In this document: piece by piece, positions 13,301 to 24,100 of the stretch
Layout of the letters: each line of letters starts with the position of its first letter
Numbering within the stretch: position 1 is the first letter of the stretch
From: Triops longicaudatus
Lineage: Eukaryota > Arthropoda > Branchiopoda > Notostraca > Triopsidae
Length of the DNA stretch: 64,000 nt
NCBI GenBank assembly: GCA_022885665.1
Contig: JAGQDJ010000002.1
Location: forward strand, 372,001 to 436,000
Reading direction: 5' to 3'
Notes under the pieces: model-generated
The model's input: only the letters and a program-made list of their open reading frames with translations
What the model was told of the DNA's origin: nothing
The model's database searches: none
Position numbers and translations under genes: made by a program

Positions 13301-14827
13301 TGACGAAAGGGTGTGGGATATCCAAAAATGGCAACTTTCTGATGGCGCCATTGAAGTACGCTCCCTAACCGCTATTCAGTTAAATGGAGACCACTATATT
13401 TCAGTAGGCTCTTTCTTATCGGATATGCACGGTAATGTACAGCAAACCGGATGACCGAAAAAACGGTTAATCCTAAAAAAAACCTTTAAAATAGTTGTTA
13501 CAGTACATAGATAAGTGTTAAAAACAGTTCCGTGTCTAATATATAGATTATGAAGTATTCAAAAGTATAGAGAAAAAATCGGTATTTTTTTAAAAAAATA
13601 GAAGCTCCTGTTATTCTTCAAATTTGCGCCGATTACTCACAAACATAACGTCAGTTTCGTGACCTGTACATGTAGGGCTCAATGAATATTTCGTTAAAAC
13701 GTGCACAGATAAGAAGGAGTTTACTGTATAGTCTATTAGAGGCGTTGTGATTATATTATACAACAGTGGACATTAATAAATCCTTATTAAACTCAGCTGT
13801 ATTGTACAGTGTTGACTCGTAATGCGCTGACTCGATTGTTACGTTTGGTTCACGTATAGAAGTTAAGTTTAAGCGGCAAAATTTTTTAGCAGACTAACTT
13901 TTATGTCAAGAAATAAAAAGTATGAATGCGTACTTTGATGAATATTTTTACGTGAAATTACGTGTTCACTTTCAAGACGAGATTTCTAAAAGAGAAATAT
14001 AATTACCAGTTTTTGTTAATCCATCATTACCCATTATTTTTTCTTTGATCAGATTTTATGACGTGCAAGATGGACGTATCTTATTAGATAATCAAGACAT
14101 CCGTTCGTTGGATCCATCATGGCTTCGTGGTAAAGCCATTGGTTTCATTAACCAGGAACCTATTCTTTTCGCCACATCTATTAAAGAGAATATCCGTTAT
14201 GGCAAACCAGGAGCTACCGACCAAGAAGTTGTCCCCTTTTCTTCTACGCTTCTTTTTCTACTGAGCTTTATTTTGTGTCAAAAAGGTGATGGAAGCTGCT
14301 AAGTTAGCTAATGCTGACGAATTCATCCGGCAATTCCCACAAGGCTACGATACGGTCGTCGGAGAAAGAGGCGTGACAGTCTCTGGTGGACAGAAACAAA
14401 GAATTGCCATAGCTCGTGCGTTACTCAAGAACCCATCTATATTAATCTTGGATGAAGCAACCAGGTACGAACGCTATGTATCCTTAGTAACCCTATTATC
14501 CCTGGTGAACTTGCCAGTAATTGTTTCTTTAATTATTTGTGTAGCGCTCTGGATGCAGAATCCGAACGTGTTGTACAGGAAGCATTGGATCGTGTCGCGG
14601 CTGGAAGAACGGTATTAGTCGTGGCGCATCGTTTGTCTACCATACGCAATGCCCATCTTATTGCTGTCGTGGCTGATGGCAGGATCGTTGAAGTATGTGA
14701 CAATTCACTTCCGGTGCATGTGATTAACTTCGGTTGTTTTTAGATGGGCACGCATGAATCCCTGCGGAAATTACGCGGCCATTACTGGGAATTAGTCCGA
14801 CAGCAGGAGAAAAAAGAGTCGGACTAA
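10398..14827 (+). CDS. ABCB8: Mitochondrial half ABC transporter, ABCB8 type
   Basis: Twelve exons join in frame to 685 aa: 10398-10456, 10510-10810, 10870-11031, 11142-11287, 11354-11570, 11673-11831, 12291-12494, 12697-12920, 14053-14227, 14286-14464, 14545-14692, 14744-14827. Human ABCB8 is a little over 700 aa. The Arg/Ser/Thr-rich, acid-poor first 45 residues look like a mitochondrial presequence. A six-helix membrane domain follows, with the family-typical LTTDVQEFKSSFK and ISQGLRSATQ. The ATPase domain has Walker A GASGGGKST, signature VSGGQKQR, Walker B ILILDEAT and H-loop AHRLST. ABCB8 sits in the mitochondrial inner membrane as a homodimer; it is linked to mitochondrial iron handling and to the ATP-sensitive potassium channel. 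The in-frame TAA at 10460 falls inside the 53 bp first intron, which fixes the ATG at 10398. The intron 9 donor is weak (GTTGTC). Intron 8 (1,133 bp) is exceptional and carries a transposon-like insert. The transport substrate is not decided by sequence. Confidence 0.95.
12536..12579. repeat. Short duplicated 14-mer in ABCB8 intron 7
   Basis: GAATTGCAGTGTTC occurs at 12536-12549 and again at 12566-12579, just after the exon 7 donor region. It is a small local duplication with no evident function. Confidence 0.6.
13064..13395. mobile_element. TA-flanked MITE-like insert in ABCB8 intron 8
   Basis: The left end reads TACAGTGCAACCCGCTTA and the right end is a degraded inverted copy ending CCACTATA. 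Both ends abut TA dinucleotides (13062-13063 and 13396-13397). This matches the TA target duplication of Tc1/mariner/pogo elements, whose non-autonomous derivatives often start CAGT. Inside lies a 23-24 bp inverted pair at about 13211-13234 and 13338-13361 (AGCGTAC...GCCATCAG and CTGATGGCGCC...GTACGCT). The right end could instead be at 13726 (TTACTGTA). No transposase frame is present. The insert would explain why this intron is about ten times longer than most of its neighbours. Confidence 0.4.
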
Positions 14828-15165
14828 ATTAACGATAGTTTTCTTGCGTCTTGTATTTCACCATATTAGTCAATACACCACCACAGAAATTTCCCCCCTG
14901 GAAATTCTGCACCTTTTTCCTTCTTGTAGAACGTCTTAATTGCAATTTATAGATGATGATCCTTTAGTTTATTTTTATGTAATCTAGATTACGCTTGTTA
15001 ACGAGATTCAATGTATCATTTGACACCCGCTCATTTGGGAAGAACTTTTCCGGCTCCCAGTGAATCAGAATTTATTGCAATTTAATTATTTACTGCTACT
15101 TAATTATCCACAAAAAAACGATTCTTTTGCAAAACGAAAAAGCAAGTGTGGAATTTGAATTGCTC

Positions 15166-15171
15166 AATAAA
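15166..15171 (+). promoter_or_regulatory. Candidate ABCB8 polyadenylation signal
   Basis: This is a canonical AATAAA about 340 bp after the ABCB8 stop codon. Only the hexamer is seen; cleavage here is inferred. Confidence 0.35.
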
Positions 15172-15756
15172 CAAGCCTAGTGAAGTTTCACGACGAGTTT
15201 TTCTTCGTATATTCTATTTCCAGTCAGTGCCTATGAATGTAATGCCGGAGCACTTTTCCTTTCCCGTTGCCCCGAAGGTTAATACTCTGTACGCGACACA
15301 TGCAATCGCGAAATCCGTTTCCCATAGATGGCAAAAATGGATATTTAACGTGCTTGTCAGGTAATTTTGACAAGGCATAATGCCTGTTTGTGTGCATGCG
15401 TACAGGAAGCTTTATTGTAAATCATTGGCATAAGAACAGCGTGTGCGAATTCGATTGTAAATGGAAGAGCTTATTAAACAACACTACTCCAACGTGCCGT
15501 AAATTTAATTTAAAATATGCCTTGACGTTAGTCCGTAATGAGTATTCCTTCAATGTGCGTCTACTTTAAAAAACCCTTGGTCTGTTAGGGGACACAACGA
15601 AATTCAGTAGAAGTACGAAACGATAGTTGGATGAACATTAAGGAAAAGTATTTTTTTCCTTTGAAAAGGTCGAGGGCGGGTTTTGAGCATTCAGGAGATA
15701 AGAGGAATCCTGAAGTCTCTTGCGTCCAAGTAGACTAACCTTTATTCTGTTTATTT

Positions 15757-15772
15757 CCCCCCCCCCCCCCCC
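15757..15772. repeat. Homopolymer C16
   Basis: An uninterrupted run of 16 C lies in intergenic DNA. Similar C runs occur at 22162-22174 and 34992-35001. Run length is prone to sequencing error. Confidence 0.8.
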
Positions 15773-18700
15773 AGTCTAAGAGAATCCATTTTCTCCAAAA
15801 CAAGCGAATTGTGCGTACAGAAAACTTAAGCTAAAGATTTCTTCAGTCATTCCCAACTTAAGAAACTTCCAATGTACTCTTATTCACCGCCGTATTCATC
15901 TCCATCCACCCCCGAAATTTATATTTTATGGGAAGATAGGAAAAACCTAAAATGTCCAAAAACTTCATGTAAAGGGAGACAAGAGGACCAAGATCCTGGA
16001 TACGGCCGTGGCCCTATTGCTCGACATTTTCACCTAAAGATGTTCTTTCTCGCATTTTTCGCTTAGATCTCAAGCACTTTTTCATGATGTTAGGTAACAC
16101 CGGGAAGAAATAAGAACTTGTGAAAATAATTTATGTGAAACCATAAAACGCAGTTAATTTTCGTGCACAATTTTTCAGGACAATTTACCTGAATTCTGTA
16201 ACATGTTCTAGTAACAACTTAAAGATGATCAAACTGAATTGTCGTTGTTATGAGCAGCGAGTAAGAACTCAGCTTAGTGGCAAGTACGCAGTTCTACTTT
16301 GCTATTTTAATAAAATTGATAATTTGAATTAAAATCCAATAGGATTTCCGACATCGTACGACAACGGCTTATCGTGAAAAATGCGTTGTGACTCTTCGCT
16401 TATTTTCAGTAAACATTCCTTATTCGATTATTAACTTGTACTTCTTTTCTTACCTATAGTTTCTTCTTGACCACCTATAAGTTCGCATTTTAGTTAAGAG
16501 TAATCTATCACACAACTAGATAGCAAATGTAGAGATAGCCGACCCGGATTGTCCTCCATAGAAATGAAATTATTTCTTGCAAATTTAACATTAAATATAC
16601 AAAATAGAGGACATGTAACTTATGTTACCGTTGAATAAAGAAATCGAACGTCAATTGCTGTACATCGTCAGTTATGTATATTTCCTAAGGAAATAATGCA
16701 GACGTTTAAATGCTGAAATAAAGCCGGTGTTTTGGCAATGGGCGTTTAAAATCGTGTAGACAACTTTTCACTAGCCTGAGACAGCATTGACGTTCAGAAT
16801 GACGCGTCCGCAGGTAATTTATACCTTGCAAAAGGTACGACACTTTACGCTATTGTTCAACTCTGTAGTCAGTTCTTGAGAGCAATGCTCTCACGATATT
16901 TTCCGCTCTACCCCGATGGCTTAACAGAATATCGCTTTTGCTCCATGGAACTAAAGCGCTTAATTAGGCAGAGAGTTTACAAGCTATTGGCTAGTCTCTA
17001 AGAATGACCCCCTTGGCCCAATTTTGGGTCCTTTACCTTGATTTGGGAAGCTCTACATTGGAGAGAAAAAAATAAGAATTGTTTTTTCCAGTTCGAACGT
17101 CGCGTTGGGACTCTTAAAACAATGATCCTTTATTAGGTGCAAGTACAACAATTATGTCTTTGCATTAAAACGAATAATTTGCACGCAAATCGCCTTATAG
17201 GTTAGAGCAATCGGACCCAAAGGTTAAAACGAAGATGGTCATACACCATGGTTTGCAGAGGTCGTAGAGTACGTAACAGAAGTTGCAGGCAAGCTTGACA
17301 AAAAGCCGCAATCAATAAAATTATGGCAGACAAAGAAGGGGTCGCATCTCGGGTATCCCGAGCTTTTTAGGAAAGCACTGCATATACCCCAAAAAAACTC
17401 TGGCCAATGTTATGTTGCTGAAGGACAACTTGCGTACTACGTTTTATTGTTACGCACAGAACCTTGTGTGGCTATACCATCTATTCCACAGAAGTTAAAC
17501 AGTGAAGTGCAATACACGGGAAGTAAAAAGGTGTCTCAAACACTGATGCATCTTTTTGACTCTTTAGTAAGTAATGAGAAACACAAGGACAATGAGAGAA
17601 AAATGAACTGTTTCTTTCAAAACCACAAGAAAAAAAGTATACATATTGTTCCCAGAAAAACACAGACATCTTCCTAACTCACTGAAAGCCGCTGATGGTC
17701 TCTTGTGAAAGCCATATAAACAAGAGAGCTTCTTTATGGATTACAACTAGTGTAAAAAAAATGAGAAAACATGGAACTTCATTTTCAAAATTTGTCGCAC
17801 AGTTTCTTTACTAACATGAAAATATGAATTCCCCTTGTGAAGATCTGGTATACTTGTGTTAATTCAAGACTTAATTCAAGTTTCGAATCCAAGTGTCCAC
17901 GTGTGCTTCCTCCCTTACGTTTGATTTCGTCCCAACTTTGTGAATTGTTTAATGCTGCGTGTACGTGACAATGTATAGGGAGAGCTTGTCTTTGGGGTCA
18001 TTGTCCCTTTCAGTAGGCTTTTTGCCAAATAGCAGGAAAAAGCCCCCAATACAGGGTAAGGGGGGAAAAGGTGCGCGAATTACGGAGTTGACGAACATTC
18101 TATGCATAGGCAACGAGCCAAGGTTCCAGTGTTTGTTTGATAGATTTCATCACCAAAATCAACTAGAATCTCACAAATGAGGTCAAACGTGGACAAGTTA
18201 GCTGTATGAACGGTTGGGTGCAATTGTTGTGAGCGACGTGAATGGAATTATTGATCGAAAGGCAGGGGGTAAAAGTGGGGTGAACGTCAGCGTACGAATA
18301 ACGGGACAACTCGGAGATTTCTGCGCTTGCACATCTGCGTGAACAACAAAGTCACCTTCAAATTCACACAGGAGTCACATGGCTTAAAACGACATTTGAG
18401 GCAGATGTTAGGCAATTTTCTTCGCGAAAGCTTTGTTTATTAACGTTTAGTCATGGATTTGGCGACTTGGGGACGTGTAAAAAAAATATGCTAATTAGAG
18501 ACCTAAAAGGCTTTAGTGCGCGCAATGCAAGGGATGCAGTAATTTCTCAAGTGCGGTTGAGATACAGAGAAAGACGTTTATTTTGAGGCGGACTAGCAAG
18601 GAGCAGAAAGGACATAACCGACGCGACAAGGACGGTCAGAACAAGGAATTTCCTCATTCACGTGTCGTCCTCGTTGATCTTGAGAATCCACGGGGAAGAA

Positions 18701-19874
18701 TCAAGGAGCAAACAACAGGATAGGACAGAATTATAGAAGCTTAGAGTACAACAATTAAGACAGTGTACAGTTTTCTAATTTATTTACGGTTCCGGAAAAC
18801 TCGTTCACACGCGTTATTAGCTTATTACCATATAGTTACGATATATCTATTTTTTGCTTGTTTTCTTGCACGAATTCCTTGAAGGTGAAACAATTTCTCT
18901 GTGTAAATTCAAAGTTGTATTTATTCTGAATTCTAATCACAATGTCTATTTTTCAACCAAGCGGTTGTTGTTCAGGTCAAGTTAAAAGTGCTTCTGTTAA
19001 TATTATAGCCCGTTCCGTGATCTTGTCCTTGGAACTTTTTGTCAACTTTTCAACTTTGATGATGCAGTTACTTTTTCGTATTTGCAGGTTTCACACATTA
19101 TGTGCAAGTTTCTAGAAAAGGACTTTGTTGATCTTCCTAATTCCTTCTGAAGTGTTTGGCGACTTGCGTCCGTTTCGGAAGATAAGATATTAATTTCCCA
19201 TGATGCTAATCTAGGAATGGCTAACTGTTAGATAATATTCAGGGTTGAATTCACCTAAGAAGTAATCACTTATCTGCTCAAGTAGGAGCAAAGTGGCGCA
19301 ATAGTGTCAACTAGAAAAAGAACTCCACTCCGAAAGTGAATTTCTTTATTCGGGTTTCGATGGAAATATACTTTTGACGGAAGCTTTTATTAGTGTTAAG
19401 GGTCATTATTTTGCTTCAATTATAAATTTTATGTAAGATTGCGTAATTTTGACATTTAATCCAGCATTTAACCCAGCAATATAAAGCATACTGTATATAC
19501 TGAAGTTGTTCTGTTTCCGACTGAATGTGTTTTTCTTAAAAAACAAAACGCTGTTACAAAATTTTTTACCTTCCGCATTCGATAATTATTCTTAATTTGG
19601 ATTTCATGAATGCTCTGTTGCGCGTCTTTTGACATTCTCACCAGACGGACTTTAATCCCGCTTTTCGCTGTCTAGAAATACTTTATTTGTTTAGTTGATA
19701 TCATAAATCTTGTTAAGCATTTTTATAGCTTTCTCGCGAATTTACTTGGGCTTCAAATGTGCATCGTATCTGATCATTATTTTTTCTTTAAGGAAGGTAG
19801 ACAGGAAAGAGAAGGAGAGCAACATTCAATAAAAGTTAGAGCAGTTTTTAAGGAGTAGGAAAATTTGCGGGTTG

Positions 19875-20390
19875 TTATTTTCCTTTGGATACAGTTGGAT
19901 TTTGAGCGTTCAACCTTTTGCCATCTTCGTCTTCGTAATTTACTACTTGCAATTCTTCCACTTTGTCCCTCATAGTTTTTGGAAAACGTGTGTCAGAATA
20001 TATTAATATATTAAAATATTTTGGCATTTTGCCCTCCAAAAACTTGGCCACGTCTAAGATAATCAGAGAAGCTAGAGGTATTTCTGATTGACTGACTTTA
20101 AATAATTTCGTTTCTGGCACCGTACTCAGAGCGAATTTCCGCATAGAGTTTCACAAGAAAGCCGCACTTAACGCTTTGTTTAAAAACGTAAACCCGGTCT
20201 TCGCGGGTTCCAAAATACATCTCGCATCGTTCAGTTGCAAGCGCAAATAAGAAGACAAACTTTCCATTAACGCTGTACGCAAGCCCCCGCGCATAATGAG
20301 GCATGATACAACGCGCCCATAAATGACTATAGGAAACCTCACAAGTAGCTTCACCCTGTATTCGTTTGTGTTCTTTCTTTTCGTTTCAAA
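19875..20390 (-). other. Coding-like patch, two overlapping frames, unidentified
   Basis: Two consecutive minus-strand frames are open. The upstream one runs from about 20,390 to 20,098 (about 95 codons between stops, including MPHYARGLAYSVNGKFVFLF). It overlaps by about 47 bp a second frame, 20144-19875 (89 codons, from MRKFALSTVPETKLF, containing ASLIILDVAKFLEGKMP). Base composition here is GC-richer than its surroundings, and the residue mix resembles a folded protein. A single frameshift between them would give one product of about 180 residues. No family was recognised and no clean splice pair links them. It may be a decayed gene, a relic of an inserted element, or chance. Confidence 0.25.
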
Positions 20391-21103
20391 TCTAGATGTA
20401 TCCTTATTTGTGACACCTCAGAGTATCGTTTTCCTAAATGAAAACCACGCCTAACTATCCCATCACATGTTCGAAGTTTCCTCAAGCGTATCTTACATGC
20501 GTAATATCCTCTTGTATTATGACGCCACCCTTCCTTATCCTGTAACCAGAGCAAAAATTATGAATAAAGCTCTCCCCCTTCCAGCTAACCTTACATTAAT
20601 ACGGTTCACTTAATATTTTTGCCATGTAGGGTTTGTTTGTGCCTCTACGGCGGTTCTACTTTCTAGAGCGGGAATTGCGCTTCATTTGCATAAAAAGCTG
20701 ACTCCAGTTCGCCGGTTTGTGTTTCCGCTGCACGAGTACTCTCCATCCAGCATCCTTCGTCTCTCACTCTCTCTCCACCGCGGAACCCAAACCAGTTCGG
20801 GCAAAAACCGGCTTCAGGGGAGATCGAGCCCTTGCAAGGACAAACGTAAGGCGATCCAAGGGAAACCAGGACACGCAAGCCGTGCCGGCAAAGCGAGCGT
20901 GTTATATCGCGTTGAGCCTTTGCAGTGAGTGAATGGAAGCGTCCTAGTCTCTCTCGCTGGTGTCATGTGGTGATATTCGAGAGATCTTTCTCGAGTTTTT
21001 CTTGTTTTGTCTTGTCATTTAGCTGCAGCCCGGCGGTAGAAGGAAATATTGGTTTTAATTCTAGCTGCCGGATATAATTTAGCGAAAAATAATTTCGGAC
21101 ACG

Positions 21104-24100
21104 ATGGATAAAGGATCCGAGCGCATGACCGTGGGCGAACATGGCAAAGGACGTAAGTTACAGACTTGAATAATTCACTAATAACAGTTCATGTTCCCGA
21201 GGATCGTCTCTCGTAGTAGACTTTAATCATGATCGTGCTTAATTTGTTACTTGCGCCGGTGAGAAGATATAAATAGGTCGTGTAGTGTTAGTCGGTGCAC
21301 GCATATGGTAAAGTGTTACCTCAGAAGGTTGCAACAAGGTGACCTAGACTATCGACCATTCATACAATCTGTTTTCCAGATGTAAAAAGACTAAAGAGAA
21401 GAAAAAGAACAATTGTTAGCAAATCTTTTACAATTGACCGTGGTTGCAAAGAAGATTTTGACGTGGCTTAGCATTGATGAATACGTTAACTGTGTTCGTG
21501 TGTCATTTAGCTAAGTCACGCTCTCGAGATTTTTAATTGTTTATGTTTCAATGTATTAGCTCGATTCACCAGTTCACTGAATTATAGTGGTTCATAGCGA
21601 AGCAAGACTAACACTGACGTCGTACTGTCTACACTAAGCTAAAAATAGCAGTGCAAAATCAATGACTCAATACAAGAGAAGATCGACGGCTCTGTGCTAC
21701 TTGTTGACGTCGACAAAACAATGGACAAAACCCTTAAATGTCTTCACGGTACTTTTTTTTACCCCAACCCCTCGATTCCTTGTTTCCCATGCTAACTTAC
21801 CCTACTAAACCTTACCAAACAATCTAACTCAATTTAATTCATTTTAACAAATTTTAACCTGCTTAATCCCGGCGCGCCTATGCGAACCCTGGAAAGTTAA
21901 TGGAAAATATAGATCAGTTGTTAGGTTGATTAGGTCAGTTAAGTCAGGTTAGGTTAGGCGTAGATTAAGTTCATGAGTGTTTAGTTGTAAGTATAGTGCA
22001 CTTGTGAACGACTGGAAGCAATTCGAGGGGTATAACCAGGGGCGTCGCGAAGGGTGTTTTGAGGGGTGCACTCTCCAATCATTGGCTAAAAGCCGATTCG
22101 GTAAAGAAGTATCATACTCGAGTCCGTAAAATCGTCAAGCACTGTCGGTATAACTAAGGCTCCCCCCCCCCCCCTCCAATGAAAACGCCGCGACGCTGCT
22201 GTGTATAACAGAAAGAACCAAATTCACAGCAACAGAGAGAATAAAATATATTACCTTGGCGTTTGATTTACAGAAAACATGTAATATCACAGTACCTTAA
22301 AAAATATCCACAATTTCAAAATGTCGTATATTTCTCATTAGAATGTTGACTATTTGATTATTTTATTCTTGTTGTTGGTCATATAATTTGGTAGTTCAAG
22401 TTGTGATACAAAAAGAGAAATATATTAGTGAACGAATGGATCAATATTATTGATGTCGTAATTTTAATTTACATTCACGTTGCTTAACTCTTGCATCTTT
22501 CATATTATCGGTGATTACAAGCTAACCTTCGTCTGGATCAGAAATCATATGAAATGAACAAGTTTCTTAATCATTCACCGCTGGTTTCAGCGACTTTACC
22601 CGATATAATCTTCGTTAGCTATTGACCTTTGATTGTTTTTAGAAATGTCCGGTAGCATAGCCTTAGCACGTGACAGGTTGTAAAAGTCGTTGCGGTCGAG
22701 CTAAATTTAAATTCTGGCCAAGGGCCTAATTTGAATCGTTTTTCTTGCCAAACATTTCACAGTCTAAATATTGGTTCCTTACCGCCGTCGTAGTATTTTT
22801 ACTATGATGGTAGCGATTAGAAATTGTATTCCTGGCTTTCTAAGGACGAAGACAAAATAGAATATTTACGTCAGTGGTGGTCAAGAGGAGTTTCCTCACA
22901 TAAAAGAGTTCGAAGAGAAGGGGAAAAATACAGGAGTCACGTCAGACACGGAGAGGAAATTGCAATTTACCTTTAGGTTGAAAATCCCGCGCGTGGGTTT
23001 TCGTCATTCGAGGGCTTACGTGCTGTTTCTCGCGTTTTCGTGCTTGTTGGATCAATAGATGTATAGAAGAAGGCAGCCCGAAACTAAAGCTATCACCTAA
23101 AATATTGTCCAACCTCGTTTCAAGGAATCTAAAGACCAACTCCGGTTCTTTGAATCGTTGAACGTTGCGGTTTCCCGCCTTATACCGTTATCCACAATTC
23201 GCTTTAATTATTTTCTTTTTCTAAGGGCAAGGTGTTAAATTACAGTTAAGTCAGTTTGAAATGGTCAAGGAAAGTTGATGAAATTTAAAAATCGCTTAGT
23301 GGCAAGTGGGGGTGCCAGTTTAGAAAATATAGAAAAAATATAGAGGTTTCCCTACCTGACAAAACTTGTTACGTCAAGTAGAACACGGCCAGCCACGCGT
23401 AGCGAATGTTTTGGAACTCGCGCTATTAATTTCGTCCGCTCGGGGCAATAATGACAAGTGAAAGGCGGCACTATTAGAGTTTAGCGACCCATGCATTCGT
23501 CTTGGGGAACTAGCAACTAACTCTGTCGTATAGTTTTATCGTATTACTATCTCATTTTTAAATGAGGGTACTAATTACCGTGTATTCTTTCTGTTTAAAT
23601 AGCTATCTTCCCGGCCCGGTATGTCTTCACTGCCTTAGCTTCCATTGGCTTAGCCATTATTTATGGCTTGAAAGTAAGAATAAACTGCTAAATAAATAGA
23701 CGGATAATTTCCAGTTGCATGCCTTTGAATTTATCAGCTACACATCATATAGCTCCAGTCAAACAACTTTTCTTCTCAAAACAATGGAGTAGTAGAATTA
23801 CTATACACGAGTTATTTTCGTTAACATTCAAAAATATTATCTCCTTTGCATTGTGACGCTTTGCTTTCGGTTGTATCTTCTACTTGTCATATAAAAGGCA
23901 CAGTCATGGCGAATAAATTAAGGGAGAAGATATAAAAATAAAGTCCTAAAACAGTAATATATTAAAAAAAGAATTGTATAGTTTGCGAGAGTCACTGTCC
24001 GCTCACGAACAGTAAATGATTTTTTGTTTGTTTTTGTTCTTGGGGATCAGGCTTGAGCCATGCTCGTTGCCCCCCTTGTCTCATACATATGTTCCTTTCC

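Larger units (their letters stand above)
14828..21103. other. Intergenic region between ABCB8 and SLC17 copy A
   Basis: This holds the ABCB8 3' flank, with a candidate AATAAA at 15166-15171, then AT-rich non-coding DNA with a 16-base C run at 15757-15772. A coding-like minus-strand patch at about 19.87-20.56 kb is listed separately. A GC-richer stretch at about 20,640-20,940 lies upstream of the SLC17 copy A start and may hold its promoter or 5' leader. No other exon chain was recognised. Confidence 0.5.
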
